DNA of 42,374 nucleotides from Thermohalobaculum sp050043005 (GTDB taxonomy: Bacteria; Pseudomonadota; Alphaproteobacteria; Rhodobacterales; Rhodobacteraceae): NCBI GenBank assembly GCA_050043005.1, contig JBHJIZ010000068.1, positions 1-42,374 of the forward strand, written 5' to 3'. The first letter of the stretch is position 1. Each line of letters begins with the position of its first letter. Made by a program: the position numbers and the translations under genes. A model generated the notes under the pieces. That model saw only the letters and a list, made by a program, of their open reading frames with translations, was not told the origin of the DNA and searched no databases. This document shows, piece after piece, positions 31,678 to 40,500 of this stretch.

Positions 31678-33909
31678 GTGCCCGCCCTGTTGCTCGAGCT
31701 GTTCTCCGAGGAGATCCCTGCGCGGATGCAGACCCGTGCCGCCGAGGATCTGAAGAAGTTGGTCACCGACCACATGGTCGAGGCGGGGCTGACCTATGCC
31801 GGGGGCCGCGCCTTCGCGACGCCGCGGCGTCTGGTTCTTGCGCTGTCCGGGCTGCCCACGGTGACGCCGGACACAGTCGAGGAACGCAAGGGACCGCGGA
31901 CCGATGCGCCAGAGAAAGCGCTGGCCGGTTTCTTGCGATCGACAGGGTTGGAGAAGGATCAGCTCGAAGTCCGCGACGACAAGAAGGGGCAGGTCTACTT
32001 CGCCGTCATGAAGCGGCAGGGCCGTCCGGCGGCGGACGTGATCGCCGAGGCAGTCGAACACGCGGTCCGGAACTTCCCATGGCCGAAATCGATGCGTTGG
32101 GGCGTGGGAACCTTGCGCTGGGTGCGGCCTTTGCATTCAATCCTGTGCGTGTTGAGTGACGAGGCGTGGGTCGAGACCGTGCCGCTCGAGATCGATGGCA
32201 TACGCGCCGGTGACGTGACCTATGGCCACCGCTTCCACGCACCAGCGCCAATCAAGGTGTCGAGCTTCGACGATTATGCGGCGAAGCTGGAAACGGCCAA
32301 GGTGATCCTGGATCCGGCCGAGCGAGTCGCTCGGATCGAGGCGGACGCGCAAAACCTTGCCTTCGCTCAGGGGATGGAGGTCGTAGCCGACAAGGGCTTG
32401 CTCGCCGAGGTTGCCGGATTGGTCGAGTGGCCGGTGACTTTGATGGGCGAGATTGGAGAGGAGTTTCTGGATCTGCCGCCCGAGGTGCTGCAAACCTCGA
32501 TGAAGGAGCATCAGAAATTCTTCTCGGTCCGAAATCCGAAATCCGGCCGGATCGAGCGGTTTATAACCGTCGCTAACACCCAGGCTGCCGATGGCGGTGC
32601 GACGATCCTGGCAGGCAATGGCAAGGTGCTGGCGGCGCGGCTTTCGGATGCGAAGTTCTTCTGGGAGAACGATATGCGCACCGTGAAGGCGGGCGGCATG
32701 GCGGCGCTGGCTGAACCGCTGAAATCGGTCACGTTCCACAACAAGCTCGGCACGCAATGGGAACGGATCGAGCGTGTAGCTGCGCTGGCGGCAGAGATAG
32801 CGCCTTCCGTCGGCGCCGATCCCGAGGCCGCGCGCCAGGCCGCAATGGTCTGCAAGGCGGACCTGTCGAGCCAGATGGTCTACGAATTCCCGGAGCTTCA
32901 AGGGATCATGGGCCGCTATTACGCCGAGCACGCCGGGTTGGCGGCAGAGATCGCGGCTGCCTGCGAGGCGCACTATGCGCCACTGGGGCCGTCTGATGAT
33001 GTCCCTTCTGAGACTATCAGCGTCGCTGTGGCCCTGGCCGACAAGATCGATATGCTGACCGGCTTCTGGGCGATTGACGAGAAGCCGACTGGCTCGAAGG
33101 ACCCATTTGCGCTGCGACGGGCGGCGTTGGGGATTATCAGGACAGTGTTGGAAACAAATGTAAGGATCATGCTGCTCCCGCTGCTAGGCAAAAGAATCTC
33201 AGGTCACACCGGTCGAACCGGGTCCACTGATGAGTACGATATTGTTGAGACCGCAAAAAACGCCCTCGTAGATGCTGGGGAAGTAAAACTTGCCGAAGAG
33301 TTCTTTGAGCAGCGAGCTCGTGCGGCGATTGACAACGTTTATGCAGACCAAGCTGGTATCCTAGAGCAAATTTATTCCAAACTTGACGATCTCCTGTCAT
33401 TCCTTGCCGACCGCCTCAAAACCTACCTCCGCGATCAAGGCATCCGACACGACGTGATCCAGGCTTGTTTCGACCTAGGCGGTCAGGACGATCTGGTGCT
33501 GCTCGTGAACCGGGTTCGAGCGCTCCAGGCGTTCGTCGACACGGAAGACGGAGCGAACCTGTTGGCGGGGTACACGCGTGCTTCGAACATCGTTGCCGCT
33601 GAGGAAAAGAAGGATGGGGTCGAGTACTCTGGCGGCGCGGAAGAGAAGTTCGCCGAACAGGACGAGGAACGCGCCCTGTTCGCAGCCTTGGACTCGGCGG
33701 AACCGGCGATTGCCAACGCGCTAGAAGCAGAAGACTTCACCGCCGCCATGGGCGAGATGGCCAAGCTACGCGCACCGATCGACGCATTCTTCGATCAGGT
33801 GACGGTGAACGCCGACAATCAGATCGTCCGGCGCAACCGGTTGTGCCTGCTCACGCGCGTGCGGCAGGTCATGCGCCAGGTCGCCGTGTGGGAGGCGATC
33901 GAAGGGTAA
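31678..33909 (+). CDS. glyS: GlyS, glycine-tRNA ligase beta subunit
   Basis: Beta subunit of the bacterial alpha2-beta2 glycyl-tRNA synthetase. It begins PALLLELFSEEIPARMQ, contains the KRQGRPAADV and MRWG..LRWVRPLH segments, the HD-domain motif near YGHRFH, and the C-terminal DALR-type tail VRRNRLCLLTRVRQVM. GTG 31678 is preceded by GAGAGG. At 743 residues it is longer than E. coli GlyS (689); residues of about 497-570 are lower in GC (near 50%) and poorly conserved, before DLLSFLADRLKTYLRDQG resumes the family pattern. The alpha subunit gene glyQ is not adjacent. Confidence 0.94.
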   Translation: MPALLLELFSEEIPARMQTRAAEDLKKLVTDHMVEAGLTYAGGRAFATPRRLVLALSGLPTVTPDTVEERKGPRTDAPEKALAGFLRSTGLEKDQLEVRDDKKGQVYFAVMKRQGRPAADVIAEAVEHAVRNFPWPKSMRWGVGTLRWVRPLHSILCVLSDEAWVETVPLEIDGIRAGDVTYGHRFHAPAPIKVSSFDDYAAKLETAKVILDPAERVARIEADAQNLAFAQGMEVVADKGLLAEVAGLVEWPVTLMGEIGEEFLDLPPEVLQTSMKEHQKFFSVRNPKSGRIERFITVANTQAADGGATILAGNGKVLAARLSDAKFFWENDMRTVKAGGMAALAEPLKSVTFHNKLGTQWERIERVAALAAEIAPSVGADPEAARQAAMVCKADLSSQMVYEFPELQGIMGRYYAEHAGLAAEIAAACEAHYAPLGPSDDVPSETISVAVALADKIDMLTGFWAIDEKPTGSKDPFALRRAALGIIRTVLETNVRIMLLPLLGKRISGHTGRTGSTDEYDIVETAKNALVDAGEVKLAEEFFEQRARAAIDNVYADQAGILEQIYSKLDDLLSFLADRLKTYLRDQGIRHDVIQACFDLGGQDDLVLLVNRVRALQAFVDTEDGANLLAGYTRASNIVAAEEKKDGVEYSGGAEEKFAEQDEERALFAALDSAEPAIANALEAEDFTAAMGEMAKLRAPIDAFFDQVTVNADNQIVRRNRLCLLTRVRQVMRQVAVWEAIEG

Positions 33910-33935
33910 GGCGGGGCGCGCCGACTGCAACACTC

Positions 33936-33952
33936 GTGGGCGGTGCGCCCAC
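33936..33952. terminator. Hairpin between convergent glyS and the solute-binding gene
   Basis: GTGGGCG (33936-33942), loop GTG, CGCCCAC (33946-33952): a perfect 7-bp GC stem in the 58-base tail-to-tail gap. The flanking CCCACCCTACG resembles a dispersed intergenic repeat of this group. No T-run, so bidirectional termination is inferred from position. Confidence 0.5.
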
Positions 33953-33967
33953 CCTACGCTGCGCAGA

Positions 33968-34807
33968 TCACTCCGGCAGGCCGACCACCAAGTAAAGCGT
34001 CTTCGCCTCGGTCGACAGCGGGTAATTGTCGAGCTCGCTCAGGATCATCTGATAGATCAGCCCCGTCTCGTAGATCTTCGATAGCGCTCGATCCACGGCC
34101 AAGCGCAAATCGTCCTCGCCGCGCTTCATGACGATTGCGTAGGGCTCGAAGCTGAAGACATCCTCGAAAACCTGAACATCGTCGATCAGGCCAAGCCGCT
34201 CGATCTGGAAGAACAGAATGGCCTGATCGCCGAAGTAGACATCGATTTCGCTTGCCGCGAGCTCGGACAAGCCGGCCCCGTGGCTGTCGAATTGCTTGAT
34301 TGTTGCATTCAGACTGTTGCGCGCGACCAGATCCTGAACAACGCCAAGGGTCGTGGTCCCGCCGAGCACGCCGAACGTGCCACCGTCCGTGTCGAAGATC
34401 GTATCAAAGTTGCCGTCCGGGCGAACCGCCGCTGCGGCACCGTCCACGAAATAGATGATCGAGAAGTCGAGCGTTTTACGCCGTTCCAGCGTGGCCGAGG
34501 CCGGTCCGCAATGCAGGTCGGTCTCACGATTGATCAGTGCTGGAAAGCGTTGCTTGGCATCGAGGACCTTGTACTCGATGCCGAGCCTGATCTTCTGGTG
34601 CCGTGCGATTTCCCGGACGACGGCGTTGCACAGGCTCACGGCCAGTCCGGCAGGTGCTCCATTGCCGTCAAGATAGGAGAACGGCGGCGCCGAAGACCGG
34701 ATCCCGAGCTTGATCGATCCACGGTCCAGGATCTCCTTCAAGGCATCCGCACTTGCGGGCACGGCGATGACTGCGGCAACGCAAGCCGCGGCGATTGTTC
34801 TGAGCAT
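33968..34807 (-). CDS. Amino-acid-type ABC solute-binding protein, orphan
   Basis: Periplasmic binding protein of family 3 (279 residues). Signal peptide MLRTIAAACVAAVIAVPASA, then LKEILDRGSIKLGIRSSAPPF, a DFSIIYFVDG segment, DIDVYFGDQAILFFQIERL-type hinge residues and EDDLRLAVDRALSKIYETG at the C-terminus are typical. Start 34807 has GAGGGGGAG directly upstream; the longer frame overlaps the gatB promoter region. No permease or ATPase gene is near, so it may serve a remote transporter or a sensor. Ligand unknown, probably an amino acid or related compound. Confidence 0.88.
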   Translation of the reverse strand: MLRTIAAACVAAVIAVPASADALKEILDRGSIKLGIRSSAPPFSYLDGNGAPAGLAVSLCNAVVREIARHQKIRLGIEYKVLDAKQRFPALINRETDLHCGPASATLERRKTLDFSIIYFVDGAAAAVRPDGNFDTIFDTDGGTFGVLGGTTTLGVVQDLVARNSLNATIKQFDSHGAGLSELAASEIDVYFGDQAILFFQIERLGLIDDVQVFEDVFSFEPYAIVMKRGEDDLRLAVDRALSKIYETGLIYQMILSELDNYPLSTEAKTLYLVVGLPE

Positions 34808-35006
34808 TGACTCCCCCTCTGCCCAAACGGTCCACGCGCTACTTTTGCAGGATCCGGCGCGCGCCCCCGAGCGCCGATCGTCAAACGTGTGGTTGTTCAG
34901 GATGCAAACCATCGTACGGCGCCAGATAACCGCGTGTGTGGCCCGTTGCCAAGCGTCCTTTCCGGGCGTAAGTCGCTGGGATGGCACCATCAGCAGGGCG
35001 ATTGGC

Positions 35007-36521
35007 ATGAGCGAGCTGGCATTCCGCGAACCGGACGTGAAGGTGATCGCGGGGATAAAAGGCGATTGGGAACTGGTTATCGGGATGGAGGTGCACGCGC
35101 AGGTGGCCTCGAAATCCAAGCTGTTCTCGGGTGCGTCGACCGCGTTCGGGGCCGAGCCGAATGCCAATGTCAGCCTGGTCGACGCGGCGATGCCCGGGAT
35201 GTTGCCGGTCATCAACAAGTTCTGTGTCGAGCAGGCGGTCAAGACCGGTCTTGGTCTGAAGGCGCAGATCAACCTGCGCAGCGTGTTCGACCGCAAGAAC
35301 TATTTTTATCCGGATCTGCCGCAAGGTTATCAGATCAGCCAGTTCAAGCATCCGGTCGTTGGCGAGGGTGAAGTGATCGTTGATATGGAGCCCGGCGTTG
35401 CGCGGCGCGTGCGGATCGAGCGGATCCACCTCGAACAGGATGCCGGAAAGTCGATCCACGACATGGACCCGGCCATGTCGTTTGTCGATCTGAACCGCAC
35501 GGGTGTGGCCTTGATGGAGATCGTCTCGCGCCCCGACATTCGCGGGCCCGAGGAAGCGGCGGAGTACGTCCGCAAGCTGCGCCAAATCATGCGCTATCTT
35601 GGCACCTGCGATGGCAACATGCAGGAAGGGTCGCTGCGCGCCGATGTGAACGTCTCGGTCTGCAAGCCCGGGCAGTACGAGAAGTATCGCGAGACCGGGG
35701 ACTTCGGGCATCTGGGCACGCGTTGCGAGATCAAGAACATGAACTCGATGCGGTTCATCCAGCAGGCCATCGATTACGAGGCCCGGCGCCAGATCGCGAT
35801 CCTGGAAGACGGCGGTACGGTCGATCAGGAGACGCGGCTCTACGATCCGGGCAAGGGCGAGACACGGTCGATGCGCTCGAAGGAAGAAGCGCACGATTAT
35901 CGGTATTTCCCCGACCCGGACCTCCTGCCGCTCGAGATCGAGCAGGCGACCGTGGACGCAATCGCGGGCGCGTTGCCGGAATTGCCGGACGCCAAGAAAG
36001 CACGGTTTGTCGCGGACTACGGCCTGACCGAGTACGACGCGAGCGTCCTGACGGCAGACGTGGCCGATGCGGCATTCTTCGAACAAGTCGCTGAAGGCCG
36101 CGACGGCAAGACCGCGGCCAACTGGGTGATCAACGAACTCTTCGGGCGTTTGAACAAGGACGGTAAGACCGTCGATGACAGCCCGGTCAGCCCCGAGCAG
36201 ATCGGCGGGATCATCGATCTGATCGCCAAGGGCGACATTTCAGGCAAGATCGGCAAGGATTTGTTCGAGATCGTCTGGGCTGAGGGCGGCGTGCCGGCCG
36301 AGATCGTCGACGCACGCGGCATGAAACAGGTCACGGACACCGGTGCGATCGAAGCGGTCGTTGACGAGGTGATCGCCGCCAACCCCGACAAGGTCGAACA
36401 GGCCAAATCCAAGCCGACACTGTCCGGCTGGTTCGTCGGTCAGGTCATGAAAGCGTCCAAAGGCAAAGCCAACCCGCAAGCCGTGCAGCAGATCGTGAAG
36501 GACAAGCTCGGCATCGAGTAA
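35007..36521 (+). CDS. gatB: GatB, Asp-tRNA(Asn)/Glu-tRNA(Gln) amidotransferase subunit B
   Basis: Tri-subunit amidotransferase component that activates misacylated Glu-tRNA(Gln) or Asp-tRNA(Asn) by ATP. It contains WELVIGMEVHAQVASKSKLF, the signature FYPDLPQGYQISQF, and SLRADVNVSVC, SKEEAHDYRYFPDPDL and the C-terminal YqeY-like tail ending KDKLGIE. Start 35007 (MSELAFREPD) gives 504 residues, the norm; the frame continues upstream without similarity. GatA and GatC are not in the window. A 199-base gap separates it from the divergent solute-binding gene. Confidence 0.96.
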   Translation: MSELAFREPDVKVIAGIKGDWELVIGMEVHAQVASKSKLFSGASTAFGAEPNANVSLVDAAMPGMLPVINKFCVEQAVKTGLGLKAQINLRSVFDRKNYFYPDLPQGYQISQFKHPVVGEGEVIVDMEPGVARRVRIERIHLEQDAGKSIHDMDPAMSFVDLNRTGVALMEIVSRPDIRGPEEAAEYVRKLRQIMRYLGTCDGNMQEGSLRADVNVSVCKPGQYEKYRETGDFGHLGTRCEIKNMNSMRFIQQAIDYEARRQIAILEDGGTVDQETRLYDPGKGETRSMRSKEEAHDYRYFPDPDLLPLEIEQATVDAIAGALPELPDAKKARFVADYGLTEYDASVLTADVADAAFFEQVAEGRDGKTAANWVINELFGRLNKDGKTVDDSPVSPEQIGGIIDLIAKGDISGKIGKDLFEIVWAEGGVPAEIVDARGMKQVTDTGAIEAVVDEVIAANPDKVEQAKSKPTLSGWFVGQVMKASKGKANPQAVQQIVKDKLGIE

Positions 36522-36548
36522 GCCTTTCGCGGTGGCGCGAGGGGCACG

Positions 36549-37832
36549 TTATCCGACGGATGCTGCAAGCTCGCGTGCGGTCCAGCCGGACCCGCCGTCC
36601 AGGATCCTCCGGTAGAGCTCCCAATTCGGCCTGTGCGTGAAGTGAACCCAGTGATCGCCCTGCAGGAACGGGCGGTCGCCGTCCAATTCGAGACCATGCA
36701 TGAAACCCCAGGACTTCACCGCATCGCTGTGCAGGTCGATATCGACCCAATCCGAATAGGCCGAATCCGCGCTAGGATAGAACTTCTGCGGCGGCTTGCC
36801 CTCGCGTCCCAGCAGGCCCGCACCCTGAAGCAGTGCGGCCGCCCGATCCACGTCGTTGACCTCGAGCCCGGCTTCCTCGCGCGCGACCCTCAGGGAGGCC
36901 CGTGACCCGAGGATCCGCACCACCTCGTCGGCGCGCGACAAAATGTTGAAGAACTCGGGGCGCTGTTCCGGGTCTGCCTGATCGATCCGGTCGAGTGCTT
37001 TCCCCGCCTGCTCCCAAAGACAGGCACCGGCCAGCAGGATGACCTTGCCGACCTGCTCCAGAACTTTGTCCGGCGCGGGATAGCGCAGCGCAAGCGCCTC
37101 GATCGCCTTCAGGACCGTGCGGGTGCCCAGGCTGTGCGAGATGATGTCGATCCGCTGATGCCCGCGTCCCACGGCTTTCAGCCGTCGAGCGAGATGTACC
37201 AGGACCGCGGCCAGCGCGTGCCCAGCGATCATCGCGTCGATATAGGCCAGCGCATAAAAATTCGTCGGCCGCCCCAGCGGATTGACGAAATCGATGACCG
37301 AGTCGAGGAAATCCAGCATCCCCGGGCTCTCGTCGCTGACGGTCTCGCCGTAACTGGCATACCCGAAACAGACCGCGAGGCCCCTTGCCTGCGAGACATC
37401 TCCCATGCCGTTCGGACACAATGCCCGTGCCAGCCAAGGCGTCATCCGGGTGTCGTGCTCGTCGCTTTGGCTGCCCGGTTCCTCGAAATGAAACAACCGG
37501 CGATGCGGATTGTCACTTTCGAGACGCGCCTTCAGCTTGCGCCTGACCTCGAACATGAACCCGTGCACGAAGATCACAACCGGGCCGTCTGGATCGCCCA
37601 AGGCACTGTCTGGAATTGCATCAAAATGTGCGGCCAGTCGTGAGTCGTCCCGAAAGATCGGCTGGTCCGCAAACGCCAGCCCACCCGTCTGGCGATAGAT
37701 CTGGTCGAGCCGGACACCCTTTCGCGCGTCGCCTTCCAGGACGGCAGGCGTCGTTTCGCCGAACAGTTTCCAGGGTGCCAGCGCATTGCCGAGTGCGCCA
37801 TCTCTCGCGGCAGAAAATCGCAGAACTGTCAT
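36549..37832 (-). CDS. Alpha/beta hydrolase-fold protein, tandem paralogue 1
   Basis: A 427-residue cytoplasmic protein with a lipase/esterase-like core. The oxyanion strand is GPVVIFVHGF and the nucleophile elbow is DIISHSLGTR (Ser-His-Ser, lacking the first Gly of the usual GxSxG). The C-terminal segment QGDHWVHFTHRPNWELYRRIL contains the likely catalytic His. It aligns along its length with the gene at 37971-39236. ATG 37832 (MTVLRFSAARDG) is preferred over TTG 37838 because the paralogue starts at the same point. No signal peptide; resembles DUF900-type esterases but substrate unknown. Confidence 0.82.
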   Translation of the reverse strand: MTVLRFSAARDGALGNALAPWKLFGETTPAVLEGDARKGVRLDQIYRQTGGLAFADQPIFRDDSRLAAHFDAIPDSALGDPDGPVVIFVHGFMFEVRRKLKARLESDNPHRRLFHFEEPGSQSDEHDTRMTPWLARALCPNGMGDVSQARGLAVCFGYASYGETVSDESPGMLDFLDSVIDFVNPLGRPTNFYALAYIDAMIAGHALAAVLVHLARRLKAVGRGHQRIDIISHSLGTRTVLKAIEALALRYPAPDKVLEQVGKVILLAGACLWEQAGKALDRIDQADPEQRPEFFNILSRADEVVRILGSRASLRVAREEAGLEVNDVDRAAALLQGAGLLGREGKPPQKFYPSADSAYSDWVDIDLHSDAVKSWGFMHGLELDGDRPFLQGDHWVHFTHRPNWELYRRILDGGSGWTARELAASVG

Positions 37833-37970
37833 GGTCAAATTCGCCCGTTCTCAAAAAGCCGCGCAATTGTGCTCGAACGAATCGCATTAGGGAAGTGAAA
37901 CCACGAAGTTGCGGTACTGTGCACGGTGCTGACAGGCGGTCAGAACGCCATGAACGAGACTGCGCAGCCG

Positions 37971-39236
37971 CTATCCGAGTTCCTGCCGCAGGCGCGCGAC
38001 CGTCCAGTCGTCGCGATCATGCAGGATGTGGCGATAGAGCTTCCAGTTGCCTGGATGGCTGTACTGTACGAAATGGTCACCGAGCAGTCCGCGTTTGCCC
38101 TTCAGGTTGATTTTGCTGCGGCGCGCCCAACGCTGCACTCGACCACTATCGAGCGGAATGTCGATCCAGTCGACATACGGCTCCCCGAAGAATTCGTAGA
38201 GCTTGTGGGGTGGGACGCCGTTGCGCCCGATCGTGCGCCCGCCCATCAGAAGGCGCGTATCCGGCCATTCAAGACTGAGATCTTCGATGGCCTCGTCCCG
38301 TGCCGACCGTGCCGTCGATCGTGTCGCCAGGAAATTCAGCACATCGTCATTGCGCGAGGTGAAATTGAAGAACTGCGGGCGGAAGTTGGGTTGAGCGAAG
38401 GTGATGTTTGCCAGGGCGACAGCGGCTTGTCCCCAGTAGCATGCGCCACCCATGATCAGCACCCGGTCGATCCGCGACAGCGTCGTGTCGTTCGGCCAAC
38501 GCGAGGCGATCATCGCCAGTGCCGACATCACAGCGCGTGCCCCGAGCGAGTGGCATACGATGTCGAGCGGTCGGTCCTCGAGCCCGGCGTGATCCAGACG
38601 CGCTCTCAACTGGGTCATCACAGCCGCCAGGCCGAGGCCGGCATTCTCGGCGTCCCGGTAGGCATTCACATAAGGTTCGGGCGGTTGCCGCCGCCGTCTG
38701 ATCCCGGTTTTTGTCATCAAACGGGTCTTGAGATCCGGCAAGTACGGATCAGGCCAACCGCCATAGGACGCGTACGAATATCCCACCGCCAGCCCGGTAC
38801 AAGCCTCGGGCTGCCCACGTCCCTTCTTCAGCATCGCCCGGGCGAACCACGGCGTAATCCGTCCCTTCCGTTCCTCACGAGACCCGGTCCCGCCAGGCGG
38901 TTCGTCGAAATGGAACAGGCATCGATGCGCATTGTCTCTGTGCGCACGCGCACGCACGGGACGCCGCGGTTCGTGCTCGAACCCGTGCACGAAGACCACC
39001 ACCGGACCATCCTCGGCAAAGCCCAAATCCTGACCGGCCATATGCGCGCCGAACAGCGATTCCGGCTCGAACATCGGCGCACCGGGCGACGAGGCGATTT
39101 GCGCGAGATTGATGCCCGCGAGCGCGCTGTCTTCCAGGCCGTCCGGATAATCCGGCCGCTCGCCGAAGATGACCCACGGCAAGGTTCGGTCGCTCAGACG
39201 CCCCGCAGGCGCCGCTGAAAAGCGCATGAAGCTCAT
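37971..39236 (-). CDS. Alpha/beta hydrolase-fold protein, tandem paralogue 2
   Basis: A 421-residue paralogue of the downstream gene. The matching elements are GPVVVFVHGFEHEPRRPVRA, the nucleophile DIVCHSLGARAV, GLAVGYSYASYG, and the C-terminal LGDHFVQYSHPGNWKLYRHIL. Start 39236 (MSFMRFSAAPAG) aligns with its partner's MTVLRFSAARDG; no clear ribosome-binding site is visible there. The 138-base spacing and same direction suggest a duplicated operon pair. Overall identity by eye is moderate, so the duplication is old. Function unknown. Confidence 0.8.
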   Translation of the reverse strand: MSFMRFSAAPAGRLSDRTLPWVIFGERPDYPDGLEDSALAGINLAQIASSPGAPMFEPESLFGAHMAGQDLGFAEDGPVVVFVHGFEHEPRRPVRARAHRDNAHRCLFHFDEPPGGTGSREERKGRITPWFARAMLKKGRGQPEACTGLAVGYSYASYGGWPDPYLPDLKTRLMTKTGIRRRRQPPEPYVNAYRDAENAGLGLAAVMTQLRARLDHAGLEDRPLDIVCHSLGARAVMSALAMIASRWPNDTTLSRIDRVLIMGGACYWGQAAVALANITFAQPNFRPQFFNFTSRNDDVLNFLATRSTARSARDEAIEDLSLEWPDTRLLMGGRTIGRNGVPPHKLYEFFGEPYVDWIDIPLDSGRVQRWARRSKINLKGKRGLLGDHFVQYSHPGNWKLYRHILHDRDDWTVARLRQELG

Positions 39237-39428
39237 GAGACACAGACACCACAACACGCTTAACCACAGGTGAAACGCGCGCGCTCTGCGACCCCATCAG
39301 CGATTTTCGTGCAGTTTCTTGCGGCTTTTGGGCCAGAACGCGCCTGCCTCTTGTGCCTGTGCCCGGCATCTGCTGAATAGAGGGCACCGGAGTGGGGCGA
39401 GTCGAAGAACGGGAAGACCGGGGGGCAT

Positions 39429-39917
39429 ATGGCTTACGAGTACAAGTGCGTCGGAGCACCTGAGAAGGCCAAACGTCGGCGCGGCGCCAAGACGCGCACC
39501 GATCGCGTCGCCGCAGCCATGCAGGATATCATCGCCCAGGAAGCCGTCGGCGGATGGGAGTATCTGCGCACCGACTTGGTGCCGGTCGAAGAGAAATCCG
39601 GTTTGTTCGGGCGGGTCCACGAAGTCCACCGCGCGGTGCTGATCTTCCGGCGCGGAGAGCCGGCGGGATCGCACGCCCGCGCAGTTCAGTCCGACATCGT
39701 CAGTCCCGCACCGGCCATGGCAGCCCCGGCAGCGGCAGCACCACACGCCTATGCCCCAGAACCTACAGCAACATTCCCCGAGCCCGCACCAACTCAGCAG
39801 AACACCCCGGAGCCAACACCGGATGACGATTTCCGTCTTGCCGCACATCGCGACGAGCCCGCTGATCCCGCACCGCTGGCAGCGCGTCCTCTGCGCGCAC
39901 CGCAAGGGCTGGGCTGA
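39429..39917 (+). CDS. DUF4177-like protein with Pro/Ala-rich tail
   Basis: A 162-residue protein. The N-terminal 75 residues (MAYEYKCVGAPE, then VGGWEYLRTDLVPVEEKSG and VHRAVLIFRRG) fit the small DUF4177 fold common in Rhodobacterales. The rest is Ala/Pro/Glu-rich and probably disordered. The ATG follows GGGGGG. No enzymatic motif. It lies alone, divergent from the tandem hydrolases and convergent with the small lipoprotein gene. Confidence 0.8.
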   Translation: MAYEYKCVGAPEKAKRRRGAKTRTDRVAAAMQDIIAQEAVGGWEYLRTDLVPVEEKSGLFGRVHEVHRAVLIFRRGEPAGSHARAVQSDIVSPAPAMAAPAAAAPHAYAPEPTATFPEPAPTQQNTPEPTPDDDFRLAAHRDEPADPAPLAARPLRAPQGLG

Positions 39918-39929
39918 GACGCCTGCGGT

Positions 39930-40118
39930 TCAATCCGCGTCGTCATCCTCGTCGTCCCCGGTGACGAGATCCACCGCGCCCGAGACGACACCCGTCGTTA
40001 CGTCAACACCCGTTTCGACCACGGACGTCGTCACATCGACAGCGGTTCCCACTATGGTCGTGGCCACGCAGCCGGACAGCAGGACCGGGGCAACCAGCAA
40101 GACGATCTTCAGGCGCAT
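39930..40118 (-). CDS. Small lipoprotein (62 aa)
   Basis: Lipoprotein signal MRLKIVLLVAPVLLSGC, lipidated Cys17, then a Val/Thr/Gly-rich repetitive stretch (VVGTAVDVTTSVVETGVDVT) and an acidic tail GDDEDDDAD. The start has GGGAGAAC upstream. Short lipoproteins of this kind (NF038104-like) are widespread and uncharacterised. It starts 33 bases before the bolA stop region on the same strand, so both may be one transcript. Confidence 0.8.
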   Translation of the reverse strand: MRLKIVLLVAPVLLSGCVATTIVGTAVDVTTSVVETGVDVTTGVVSGAVDLVTGDDEDDDAD

Positions 40119-40151
40119 TATGTTCTCCCTTCGCGGTGAAACGCGTGGTGC

Positions 40152-40418
40152 TCACGCATCCGGCGGTGACAACTCCATCGCCAATGCATGCACGGTGGTC
40201 GCCAGTTCCTCGGCCAGACAGGCATTCACCGCCCGCTGACGCGCCACGCGCGACTGCCCGGCAAACGCCGCTGCCGCCATCCGCACACGGAAATGCGTCT
40301 CGCCGCCCTCGCGCCAACCGCCATGCCCGCGGTGCTGCTCGCTCTCGTCGATCACCTCGAGTTCGACAGGCTCGAACGCCTCGGTCAGCTTGGATTCGAT
40401 CTGGGCTTTCATGCTCAT
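40152..40418 (-). CDS. bolA: BolA-family protein
   Basis: An 88-residue BolA/YrbA-type protein, partner of monothiol glutaredoxins in iron-sulfur metabolism and a possible transcription regulator. MKAQIESKLTEAFEPVELEV, the HRGHGG loop and THFRVRMAAAAFAGQSRVAR, QRAVNACLAEEL are all canonical. Start 40418 is supported by GAGGGGG upstream; the frame continues without similarity. Divergent from the dnaJ-like gene, the usual Rhodobacterales order. Confidence 0.94.
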   Translation of the reverse strand: MSMKAQIESKLTEAFEPVELEVIDESEQHRGHGGWREGGETHFRVRMAAAAFAGQSRVARQRAVNACLAEELATTVHALAMELSPPDA

Positions 40419-40500
40419 TGCGGCGTCAACCCCCTCTTTGAAGTTGCTGGTTACAGTCCATCGGCTACATTTGGAGGAATCGGAAGGAGAAACCGCGCGC

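Noticed and set aside
37926..39218. Long plus-strand reading frame opposite the second alpha/beta hydrolase
   Set aside because: The minus-strand gene has a clear family pattern and a paralogue; the plus frame has none.
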